This document shows, in pieces, positions 51,617 to 58,953 of a stretch of 64,000 nucleotides of DNA (its first letter is position 1; each line of letters starts with the position of its first letter). Source of the stretch: DAHUXT01 sp036273675 (GTDB lineage Bacteria; Chloroflexota; Ktedonobacteria; Ktedonobacterales; JADMIN01). The notes under the pieces are model-generated. The model had not been told where the DNA came from. It saw only the letters and a program-made list of their open reading frames with translations, and made no database searches. The DNA lies in assembly GCA_036273675.1 (NCBI GenBank), contig DASUHD010000060.1, positions 1 to 64,000 on the forward strand, written 5' to 3'. The position numbers and the translations under genes are program-made.

Positions 51617-51634
51617 AGACTCCCGCGGGAGTCT
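51617..51634. promoter_or_regulatory. Perfect 18-bp palindrome before the CHAP-like gene
   Basis: AGACTCCCGCGGGAGTCT is perfectly self-complementary and lies 17 bases before the TTG start, next to the ribosome site. It could be an operator or an mRNA structure that limits translation. Confidence 0.5.
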
Positions 51635-51681
51635 GTTCGCGGCTGCGTTACCGCGATTGATAGCCCTCCTAGAAAACACAC

Positions 51682-52267
51682 GCATACTTGCGCGCGGTCT
51701 TCTCAGCGACGGCAGGGTCTTGCTGCCGTCAGGTGTCCAAAGTCAGAGATGCGCCTTGTCGAAGGCACGAGGGAGATAATACACAAGAGCTGTCATGAAT
51801 CACAAATTCGGCCCAATGAGCAGTACTATCGGTTGTGAAGTTATGTCCGCTGCTGACAATATCTGGTGTATCACCAGCGCCACTCGCGTCATATTCATAG
51901 ACAGTGAGGGTGGGATAGAGTAGACTTGAACGGCAAACATGCCACGTATAGCGCCGCACAAGCACAACACCGTGAAGCGGCGCCATACACCAGCGGCAGA
52001 CTGGGAGCTAGCCGAGAGCTGGCTGAGAACAGCCAACAATGATCCCGGAAACGGTGACCAGCTTGTCGCTCCGTCGTTGTAGTACTCAGGCGCGCGTCGA
52101 GAATCGTTGAGAATCCCAGACGGGCGCCAGGATGGTGGCACGGTCTGCGCTATCGTTACCCTATCAATACCCAGCAACGTGATATTGTGAATGAGGCGGT
52201 GTGGCCTCGGATTCGGCCTGGATGATCCCGGCAGCATGGCGGAGGAACTGAGGGAGGGGCGGACCAG
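51682..52267. other. Intergenic space without recognised features
   Basis: About 590 bases between the divergent CHAP-like and sugar-transferase genes, visibly less GC-rich than the genes. No reading frame has a ribosome site and coding character, and I see no RNA gene. Promoters for both genes should lie here, but none stands out. Confidence 0.5.
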
Positions 52268-54283
52268 ATGACAACGCACCATGGATGGCAGGACACTGGG
52301 GGACATGAGCCTGATGATCAGCGCTCGCAGTCTCCGCTCTCCCCACAGCCCCCACAGTCTCCACAGTCTCCATATCCCTGGCAGAATGACCACAGCGCCC
52401 AGAACAATGGCTGGAATCAAGGGCAGAACACGAGCCAGCGCACGAACCAAAACAACGGCCAGAGCTACGAAAGCCAGGGGCAGAGCGCCTGGGCTGATGG
52501 GGCGACTGGCGCGCCCAACCAGGCCTATGCGCCCTATCAGCCGCCAAATCAACCACCATATCAGCCCGCACCCGATCCGCAGGCGCCTGCCTCGTCTCAG
52601 CCGGTGAACAATGGTCACCCGGACCGTTCCTACCCACTGAGCGCCCCTGCCACTACCAACGGCCCGTACGGCCAGGGCTATTCCGCCGCCGCACCCGCCC
52701 CATCGGCGCAGGCGCCCAGATCGCCAGCATCAGCATCAGCGCCTTTGGACGACTCCGACGAGGAGGATTTGGGGTTTAGCACCACCACCAGGATGGCTCG
52801 GCTCTCTCGCAATCCCGAGTATCGCGAGGTCGAGCGGCTGCTGGCCAATCGTCGGCGCGCCCGTTCTCGCCTGAGTGAGATGATGCTCCTGGTAGACGCG
52901 GGCCTCTCGGTGCTGCTGATCTTGTTAATCGAACACTTCAGCGACGTTCTTGCTAACATTGTTCCGCAGATTCGCTATCTCAAGACCTCTGACGCGCTCA
53001 TCTTTGCGGCAATCGTCGCGGTCGTCTGGCCCGTCGTCTTTTCGTTGCTTGGCCTGTACCGCTCCAGTTGGGTCAACAATATCTTCGCGCCGATGCGGGC
53101 TTTCATCGCGGTTGGTCTTGCTGGATTGGCCGTCAGTGGCATCCTCTATTTTCTGGTGCTCGACCGCATGCGGATCTTCTGGCTGACGTTTGTCGTCGTG
53201 GATGCGGTGCTGCTGGCGTTGGCGCGGGTCGTCTTGCGACCGCTGGCACGTTTGGGCGCGCCACGTCGGCGCATTCTCATCATCGGCACCGGGCGTCTGG
53301 CCATCGACGCCGCGCGCGCGGTCTCGGCACGCAGCGCCATTGGCCTCGAAATTATCGGTGTTGTCGGCCCGCGCCGCGAGTTTCATCCCGAACCGGATAT
53401 GCCGAGCCACTGGCAGGAGGCCCTCTATCACCGTTGGGTGAGTTGGCGGCTGGGTGACCTGCGCGATGCGCCGCGCGTCATTCGCGAGAAACAGGTTGAC
53501 CTGGTGCTGATCGCGCTCTCCCCACGCGAACGGCACGAGGCAAGCTGGCTCATCAGCGGTCTGGCGAACCTGCCCGTGCAGCTCTATGTGCTGCCCGATG
53601 TGGTGACGGAGACCGCCAAGATCGCCGTAGACGAGATTGATGGCATCCCGGTGATCGGCCTGACGGAGTCGGCGATTTCGGGATGGAACGCGCGCGTCAA
53701 GCGGCTGATGGACCTGGCGATCTGTATCCCGGTCATCATCCTCACCACGCCGCTGATGCTGCTCATCGCGCTGTTGGTACGGCTGGATTCACCTGGTCCA
53801 GCGCTCTTCAAGCAGGAGCGTATCGGCCAGCACAACCGCCGCTTTGTCATGCTCAAGTTCCGCACTATGCGGGTGGACACTGAGCAGCGCATGAAAGAGG
53901 CAGCCGAACGGACGGCCACCAAAGACCTGGTGCATAAGCGCCGCGATAACCCCAATATCACGCGGGTGGGCGCGTTCCTACGGCGCACCAGCCTGGACGA
54001 GTTGCCGCAACTGCTCAACATCCTGAAGGGCGATATGTCGGTTGTCGGCCCGCGCCCCGAGCTGCCATGGATCGTGGAGCGCTATCGCGCCTGGCAGTAT
54101 CGTCGGCTGCTGGTGCCACAGGGGCTGACCGGCTGGTGGCAAGTCAACGGCCGCAGCAACCGCGTGTTACATCTGCACACCCAGGATGACATCTTCTACG
54201 TGCGCAATTACTCGCTCTGGCTCGATATCAAGATACTGCTGATGACGATCAAGATTGTGCTCACAGGGCGCGGCGCCTTCTAA
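52268..54283 (+). CDS. Polyprenyl-phosphate sugar-1-phosphate transferase (WcaJ/EpsE type)
   Basis: A 671-residue membrane enzyme that starts exopolysaccharide or glycan synthesis by moving a sugar-1-phosphate onto undecaprenyl phosphate. Residues 1-170 are a Gln/Pro/Asn/Ser-rich disordered lead, far longer than usual. Then four or five helices and a CoA-binding-like domain (RILIIGTGRLAIDAARAV), a re-entrant helix (KRLMDLAICIPVIILTTPLM) and the catalytic domain: DSPGPALFKQERIG, MLKFRTM, RTSLDELPQLLNIL, MSVVGPRPE. GGAGGGG lies nine bases before the ATG. No other glycan genes are adjacent. Confidence 0.92.
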   Translation: MTTHHGWQDTGGHEPDDQRSQSPLSPQPPQSPQSPYPWQNDHSAQNNGWNQGQNTSQRTNQNNGQSYESQGQSAWADGATGAPNQAYAPYQPPNQPPYQPAPDPQAPASSQPVNNGHPDRSYPLSAPATTNGPYGQGYSAAAPAPSAQAPRSPASASAPLDDSDEEDLGFSTTTRMARLSRNPEYREVERLLANRRRARSRLSEMMLLVDAGLSVLLILLIEHFSDVLANIVPQIRYLKTSDALIFAAIVAVVWPVVFSLLGLYRSSWVNNIFAPMRAFIAVGLAGLAVSGILYFLVLDRMRIFWLTFVVVDAVLLALARVVLRPLARLGAPRRRILIIGTGRLAIDAARAVSARSAIGLEIIGVVGPRREFHPEPDMPSHWQEALYHRWVSWRLGDLRDAPRVIREKQVDLVLIALSPRERHEASWLISGLANLPVQLYVLPDVVTETAKIAVDEIDGIPVIGLTESAISGWNARVKRLMDLAICIPVIILTTPLMLLIALLVRLDSPGPALFKQERIGQHNRRFVMLKFRTMRVDTEQRMKEAAERTATKDLVHKRRDNPNITRVGAFLRRTSLDELPQLLNILKGDMSVVGPRPELPWIVERYRAWQYRRLLVPQGLTGWWQVNGRSNRVLHLHTQDDIFYVRNYSLWLDIKILLMTIKIVLTGRGAF

Positions 54284-54349
54284 TTTCGGAGGCGCCTGGC
54301 GACGTGCGCGACGTGCGCGGGCGGGACGGTCACTGCCCTTGTGTCGTAT

Positions 54350-54373
54350 GCTGAAAGTATGTTCACTTTCAGC
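54350..54373. promoter_or_regulatory. Perfect inverted repeat before the acyl-CoA dehydrogenase gene
   Basis: GCTGAAAGT and ACTTTCAGC are 9-bp arms around a 6-base centre, 30 bp before the start codon. No T-run follows, so an operator for a TetR- or GntR-type lipid regulator is more likely than a terminator. Confidence 0.5.
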
Positions 54374-54402
54374 TACGTCAACCGTCGAAAGGAGCCGCAC
54401 GG

Positions 54403-55641
54403 ATGAGTACAACCGGAGTTAAGAAGCCAGATACATCGCCGCGGCCAGATGCGCATGCCCAGCGGCAACTGCCAGCCGTTACCGGCGATTTCTATAGTAT
54501 TGCCACCACCGTGAGCGAGGACGATAAGGCGATCCTGGCGCGGGTGCGCGCCTTCATGGAGTCCGAGGTCGCGCCGATCATCAATGACTACTGGATACGC
54601 GCCGCCTTCCCCTTCGAGCTGATTCCCAAGATGGCCGCGCTCAATATCGCGGGCATCTCCTACAGCGGCTACGGCTGCGCAGGGAAGACGACGGTGCTGG
54701 ATGGCCTGCTCGCCGTCGAGATGGCGCGGATTGACCCCTCGATTGCGACGTTCTTCGGCGTCCACAGTGGCCTGGCGATGGGCAGCATCTACCTCTGCGG
54801 CTCTGAGGAGCAGAAGCGGCAGTGGCTCCCCGTCATGCGGCGGATGGAGAAGATCGGCGCCTTCGGGCTGACGGAGCCGGAGGTCGGCTCTGGGGCATCG
54901 GGCGGCCTGACGACCACGGCGCGCCGCGAGGGTGATGTATGGGTGCTCAACGGGCAGAAGAAGTGGATCGGCAACGCCACCTTCGCCGATGTCACCGTCA
55001 TCTGGGCGCGCGACGAGGCCGACAATCAGGTGAAGGGCTTTCTGGTCGAGAAGGGGACGCCCGGCTTTACCGCCGAGAAGATGGAAGACAAGATGGCGTT
55101 GCGGGTCGTCCAGAACGCGCTGATCACACTCAAAGACTGCCGCGTCTCCGAGACGAATCGCCTGCAAAATGCCCGCTCGTTCCGCGATACCGCTGCCGTG
55201 CTGCGGATGACGCGAGCGGGCGTCGCGTGGCAGGCGGTCGGTTGCGCGATGGGCGCGTACGAGCACGCGCTGGCCTACGCGCAGAAACGTAAACAGTTTG
55301 GCAAACCCATCGCCAGCTTCCAGCTTGTGCAGGACTTGCTCGTGGGCATGCTGGGCAACATCACCGCGTCACAGTGTATGGTGCTGCGGCTCTCGCAGAT
55401 GCAGGACGCCGGAGTGATGAACGACGAGCACGCCTCGCTAGCCAAGGCGTTTTGTACGAGCAAGTGTCGTGAGACGGTCGGCTTCGCGCGCGAGCTGCTT
55501 GGCGGCAATGGCATTTTGTTGGAGAATCAGGTGGGGCGCTTCGTGGCCGACGCCGAGGCGATCTACTCGTATGAAGGTACCCGCGAGATGAATACGCTGA
55601 TCGTCGGGCGGGCCGTTACCGGCTTCAGCGCGTTCGTGTGA
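54403..55641 (+). CDS. Acyl-CoA dehydrogenase (glutaryl-CoA dehydrogenase-like)
   Basis: A 412-residue FAD enzyme. FGLTEPEVGSGASGG and WVLNGQKKWIGNA are the FAD-contact motifs, RKQFGKPIASFQLVQ fits the middle helix, and the catalytic base is the Glu of YSYEGTREMNTLIVGRA near the end, the position used in glutaryl-CoA and short-chain dehydrogenases. It forms the alpha-beta double bond of an acyl-CoA. The MaoC hydratase gene follows 83 bases later, so together they would oxidise and hydrate an acyl-CoA. Exact chain type unknown. Confidence 0.92.
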   Translation: MSTTGVKKPDTSPRPDAHAQRQLPAVTGDFYSIATTVSEDDKAILARVRAFMESEVAPIINDYWIRAAFPFELIPKMAALNIAGISYSGYGCAGKTTVLDGLLAVEMARIDPSIATFFGVHSGLAMGSIYLCGSEEQKRQWLPVMRRMEKIGAFGLTEPEVGSGASGGLTTTARREGDVWVLNGQKKWIGNATFADVTVIWARDEADNQVKGFLVEKGTPGFTAEKMEDKMALRVVQNALITLKDCRVSETNRLQNARSFRDTAAVLRMTRAGVAWQAVGCAMGAYEHALAYAQKRKQFGKPIASFQLVQDLLVGMLGNITASQCMVLRLSQMQDAGVMNDEHASLAKAFCTSKCRETVGFARELLGGNGILLENQVGRFVADAEAIYSYEGTREMNTLIVGRAVTGFSAFV

Positions 55642-55653
55642 GTGGCCGGCGGA

Positions 55654-55696
55654 CCCCTCCCGGCCTTCGGCCACCCTCGCCTGTGAGGGGAGGGGG
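55654..55696. repeat. CCCCTCCC-type hairpin between dehydrogenase and hydratase genes
   Basis: CCCCTCCC ... GGGGAGGGG outer arms with an inner GGCC-TTC-GGCC stem. Same kind of element as at 19238 and 44911; here it separates two genes that otherwise look like an operon. Confidence 0.6.
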
Positions 55697-55724
55697 CCGC
55701 CGTAGAAACCAGGAGAATAGCAAC

Positions 55725-56198
55725 GTGGCACTGGAAGGCTATACGCTCGCAACCATTCGCGATTTCGTGGGCAAAGAGCTTGGCGTCTCGGACTGGGTTA
55801 CGGTGGACCAGCAGCGCATCGACGCCTTCGCCGACTGCACCGGCGACCACCAGTGGATCCATGTGGATGTCGAGCGCGCCAAACGCGAGAGTCCGTTTGG
55901 CGGCACAATCGCCCATGGGTACCTCACCTTGTCACTGTTGCCGATGATGCAGTTTCAGGTAGGTACGCTGCCCGAAGGCGTCACGGCGGGCCTCAACTAT
56001 GGCGCCGACCGCGTCCGCTTCATCACGCCAGTCAAGGCGGGCGCGCGCATCCGCGACCACATCACGCTCGTCAACGTCGAGGAGAAAGGCGGCGGGCGCG
56101 TGCTGGTGACCTCGCGCCACACCGTCGAGATCGAGGGCGAGGAGAAGCCCGCGTTGGTGGCCGATACGCTGGCGATGTTGTTGGGACAACCGTCGTAA
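55725..56198 (+). CDS. MaoC-type (R)-specific enoyl-CoA hydratase
   Basis: A 157-residue single hot-dog domain. The hydratase-2 signature is present: FADCTGDHQWIHVD with the catalytic Asp and His, then FGGTIAHGYLTLSL. It adds water to an enoyl-CoA, possibly the product of the dehydrogenase encoded before it. GTG 55725 is the start, with GGAG nine bases upstream; the longer frame would read through the GC-rich hairpin. Confidence 0.92.
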   Translation: MALEGYTLATIRDFVGKELGVSDWVTVDQQRIDAFADCTGDHQWIHVDVERAKRESPFGGTIAHGYLTLSLLPMMQFQVGTLPEGVTAGLNYGADRVRFITPVKAGARIRDHITLVNVEEKGGGRVLVTSRHTVEIEGEEKPALVADTLAMLLGQPS

Positions 56199-56326
56199 CG
56201 GCCAGGATGATGGGACCAATCAAGTTCAGCAGGAAGGGAGGTGTCGGCAGTACAGCGGTTCTTGCGTGTGTTTAGATGACGCCGGGCCAAGCGTGTAAGA
56301 CACGCGCCAGGCGAAGGGAGAAGCAC

Positions 56327-56542
56327 ATGGCAGAAAGCGTCTATAAGGTTATAACGCTCGTAGGTACGAGCACAGAATCGTGGGAAAAGGCAGCCAACGC
56401 CGCGATCACGATGGCGAAGCACAGCCTGCGCGATCTGCGCGTGGGGCGTGTCATCGAACAAGACGTTCACATCGAGGAAGGTCAGCCGCTGACCTACCGT
56501 ATCAAGCTCGAAGTCTCGTTCAAGTACGAGGGCGGCTCCTGA
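56327..56542 (+). CDS. Dodecin, flavin-binding protein
   Basis: A 71-residue protein with the dodecin fold: VYKVITLVGTSTESWEKAA begins strand 1 and the helix, and LRVGRVIEQDVHIEEGQPLTYRIKLEVSFKY forms the other strands in the source sequence. Dodecins form hollow dodecamers that bind flavins or CoA and buffer them. GAAGGGAG lies six bases before the ATG. Tryptophan 19-region residue (SWE) used for flavin stacking in some members is present. Confidence 0.92.
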   Translation: MAESVYKVITLVGTSTESWEKAANAAITMAKHSLRDLRVGRVIEQDVHIEEGQPLTYRIKLEVSFKYEGGS

Positions 56543-56682
56543 TAGCGCCCTGATTTCCATCTTGATGTAGCCGTTGGGGGACGGCGCTACCGCAGCTTAT
56601 GCGCGCGGGCAGTCGTCCCCATAGCGTGCGCCTCGTCTCCTTGCAGGGCATACTTCAGCGCCTTGTGTGCATGGGACCAACT

Positions 56683-57489
56683 TCACCCCTCGACGCTGGT
56701 GACCAGCCACACGGGTTGGGCGAGCCAGAGCGCGGCCAGCGCCAACATCGCGATGCCCACCAGCGGCCCGAGCCAGCGCCCACCTGGGACTGCCTTCTCG
56801 ATGATCATCACGCCCGCCAGCGCCGCCATCCAGGCCAGGCTGCCAATGCCCACCCCGAACATGACCAGCATCAACGCCCAGCAACAGCCCAGGCAGAAGA
56901 GGCCGTGGCGCAGGCCCAGCCGCCAGGCAGGAGCGACGCCTGCCTGATAGTAGCGCATGAAGAACGAGAGCGGGCTGCGACAGGCGGCGAGGCACCGCTC
57001 CTTCAGCGGAGTGAACTGAAAGACGCCCGCGATGGTGAACGTCGCTGCGCCGATCAGATAGTAATGCGCCGCCAGCCAGGGCCAGGAATCCACTGCCCGG
57101 TGAATGAATGTATCGCCTGTGAAGGCAACGAGCGCGAAGGCCGTCCAGACCGCCGCGTAGCCCGCCACAAACGCGCCGAGGATCGCGTAGGCGCGCGATT
57201 GCTTGCGCGCGGCGTAGGTCATCATCTTCATCATCTGGATGCTGGAGGGAAGCATCATCGCCAGCGTCATCACCTGCCAGCATGCCAAAAAGACCAACAC
57301 GGCGAGCAGCCACGGCAGCCCGCTCGCCTCGATCAGCCAGTGGTGATCGATCAGAAAGCGCAGGCGCAACAGGGTGGCCAGCAACGCCACCCCCCACGCG
57401 AGCGCGGCCACCACCCAGGGCCAGTGGACAGGCGCTCGACGGCGCGCTTTCACGCTGGCCGGTCGGTCAGAAAGCTGTGCGGTAGTCAT
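56683..57489 (-). CDS. DUF2182 integral membrane protein
   Basis: A 268-residue protein with about seven helices. The family motif WQVMTLAMMLPSSIQMMKMM (Met-rich, probably metal-binding) is clear, along with FQFTPLKERCLAACRSPL and HGLFCLGCCWALM with Cys residues. DUF2182 proteins are described as predicted metal-binding membrane proteins; function unknown. It lies 17 bases after a DUF1326 gene, and the two families are often found together, so they probably work as a pair. Confidence 0.88.
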   Translation of the reverse strand: MTTAQLSDRPASVKARRRAPVHWPWVVAALAWGVALLATLLRLRFLIDHHWLIEASGLPWLLAVLVFLACWQVMTLAMMLPSSIQMMKMMTYAARKQSRAYAILGAFVAGYAAVWTAFALVAFTGDTFIHRAVDSWPWLAAHYYLIGAATFTIAGVFQFTPLKERCLAACRSPLSFFMRYYQAGVAPAWRLGLRHGLFCLGCCWALMLVMFGVGIGSLAWMAALAGVMIIEKAVPGGRWLGPLVGIAMLALAALWLAQPVWLVTSVEG

Positions 57490-57506
57490 CGAGCGCCTCC
57501 TTTGCG

Positions 57507-58127
57507 TTATGCCTCGAAGTGGAATCCGCCCTGGATGGCGTTACGATTCGAGAACTCCCAGGTCATGCCGTGCTCGGGGATATTGACCTGATGCGTTGAG
57601 GCTTTCGAGACGTAGGCGGGCGAGCCGGGGATGGTGCTGAAGACGCTCTCGTGTAGTGAGGTTGCCCGGCCCTGCGCGTCGGTATAGGGCGCCATCTCCG
57701 AGTAGACCACCTGGCCGACGCGAATTGTGCCCTTGCCGCCCTCGACCTGGTGCTCGATTGGAACGGGATGGACGGCCACGATCTCGCTAATCAGCGCGGC
57801 GAACTGGGCAGGGGCGCCACCGAGTTTGCCGCCAAAGGCGTCGAGGAGCGCCTGCTGCTGCTCAGGTGTCGCCCTGTCATCCATGTAGATGACCGTGCGC
57901 CAGTTGCCAGCCAGCACGTTGCCGGGAATCTGATTGACCAGCACCAGCGAGAGTCCCGAGACATCAACGCCACGTACCTGACCACGATCAACGTGATAGG
58001 CGATGAAGGCGTCGCAGGTACCGCCATCCGGGTCGTCGCCAATCCAGCAGGGGCAGGGCGCCGCGCACGAGCACGCCTCCAGCAATGTGCCATCCATCGA
58101 ATAGGTTGTAGGCGCCGCGGTTGCCAT
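57507..58127 (-). CDS. DUF1326 protein
   Basis: A 206-residue soluble protein. The N-terminal Cys motif EACSCAAPCPCW and a later CDAFIAYH are typical of DUF1326; the second half (STHQVNIPEHGMTWEFSNRNA) is also conserved. Probably metal-binding, role unknown. ATG 58127 follows AAGGAGAAG; the longer frame upstream has no ribosome site. Operon with the DUF2182 gene. Confidence 0.88.
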   Translation of the reverse strand: MATAAPTTYSMDGTLLEACSCAAPCPCWIGDDPDGGTCDAFIAYHVDRGQVRGVDVSGLSLVLVNQIPGNVLAGNWRTVIYMDDRATPEQQQALLDAFGGKLGGAPAQFAALISEIVAVHPVPIEHQVEGGKGTIRVGQVVYSEMAPYTDAQGRATSLHESVFSTIPGSPAYVSKASTHQVNIPEHGMTWEFSNRNAIQGGFHFEA

Positions 58128-58184
58128 GGATACTTCTCCTTCTTGTTCTGTTCTCGGTGCGCTTGCCCTTGTCGCAGTGCGGAT

Positions 58185-58202
58185 AGGGTGCAAGCGCACC
58201 CT
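58185..58202. promoter_or_regulatory. Palindrome upstream of the DUF1326-DUF2182 pair
   Basis: AGGGTGC-AAGC-GCACCCT, a perfect 7-bp stem 58 bp before the DUF1326 start. A half-site GGTGCGCTTGC recurs at 58156. Candidate operator; the rest of this 366-base space shows nothing else. Confidence 0.45.
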
Positions 58203-58493
58203 GGCGCGATGCACGTTTGTATCGCGCCCCTGGTCGAAGTAGTACGGGAACGGCGGAAGAGGACGATCTGGCCGGGATCGTCTCTCCTCACGCAAACTCG
58301 CCACCCGCCCCGCGATGGCGGGAGGACACCCTACAGCAGATGAATCAGGAGATGGATTCGGATATGTGCGGTGGCACGAGAGGCCGTTGCCCCTCTGGCA
58401 ATCTCAGGATACCTGGAAGGCAGCGCTGCGCCACCGCGGCAACCGCTGAGTTTCTCTGAACGCACCATGGAGAGCATGTGCGAAGAAGGAAGC

Positions 58494-58910
58494 TTACCGT
58501 TTGGTAGAGTTACTGGCCCAGAGGACGTTTACAATCACCCATCTCCCCTCACTGCGAGCCAGATGCAGGTAATCTACATAGTCGTATGAGTTCGCCCGGA
58601 CACTGGCGATGTCACCATAGACATCCAGAACCGAAACGTCATAATAGCGTTTGTCGCTGGGTGTATCTGTGCCGCCGCCCTGTCGGGTTTTCTCTACCAT
58701 CTGCTCGCAACTCAGGGAATAAAAGCGCTGCTCTCCCGACTGGATATCGCGCAAAATCGCGCGCTTGGCCAGCTCAGGGTGCAGACTTCGGCGCATCCGC
58801 TCTGCGTCCCCCTCATACCAGCCTTGCATGTAATCGAGCGCGGCCTGGCGAATCGCCGCGAGATCGTTCACAGTCTGCTCGCTCATCGGCTCCCGCATAT
58901 GCTGGGTCAT
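58494..58910 (-). CDS. NTF2-like protein (putative lumazine-binding family)
   Basis: A 138-residue protein with the cone-shaped NTF2 fold expected from IRQAALDYMQGWYEGDAERM, ELAKRAILRD and a final SEGRWVIVNVLW. Close to the putative lumazine-binding group (Lumazine_bd_2), where binding has not been shown for most members. No catalytic residues can be named. AAAGGAG lies ten bases before the ATG. Follows the hydrolase-glycosyltransferase gene by 43 bases on the same strand, so it may share its transcript. Confidence 0.8.
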   Translation of the reverse strand: MTQHMREPMSEQTVNDLAAIRQAALDYMQGWYEGDAERMRRSLHPELAKRAILRDIQSGEQRFYSLSCEQMVEKTRQGGGTDTPSDKRYYDVSVLDVYGDIASVRANSYDYVDYLHLARSEGRWVIVNVLWASNSTKR

Positions 58911-58953
58911 GTTGCGCTGCTCCTTTCTTGGGACTGCGCGAGAATGTTCAGGT

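Noticed and set aside
51601..51690. Possible c-di-AMP riboswitch before the CHAP-like gene
   Set aside because: Cell-wall hydrolases often carry one, and there are paired stems, but the conserved ydaO core sequences could not be found.
51800..52618. Minus-strand frame of 272 codons
   Set aside because: Half of it is the shadow of the sugar-transferase lead, it lacks a ribosome site, and its Arg/Trp/Ile-rich start is caused by repeats on the other strand.
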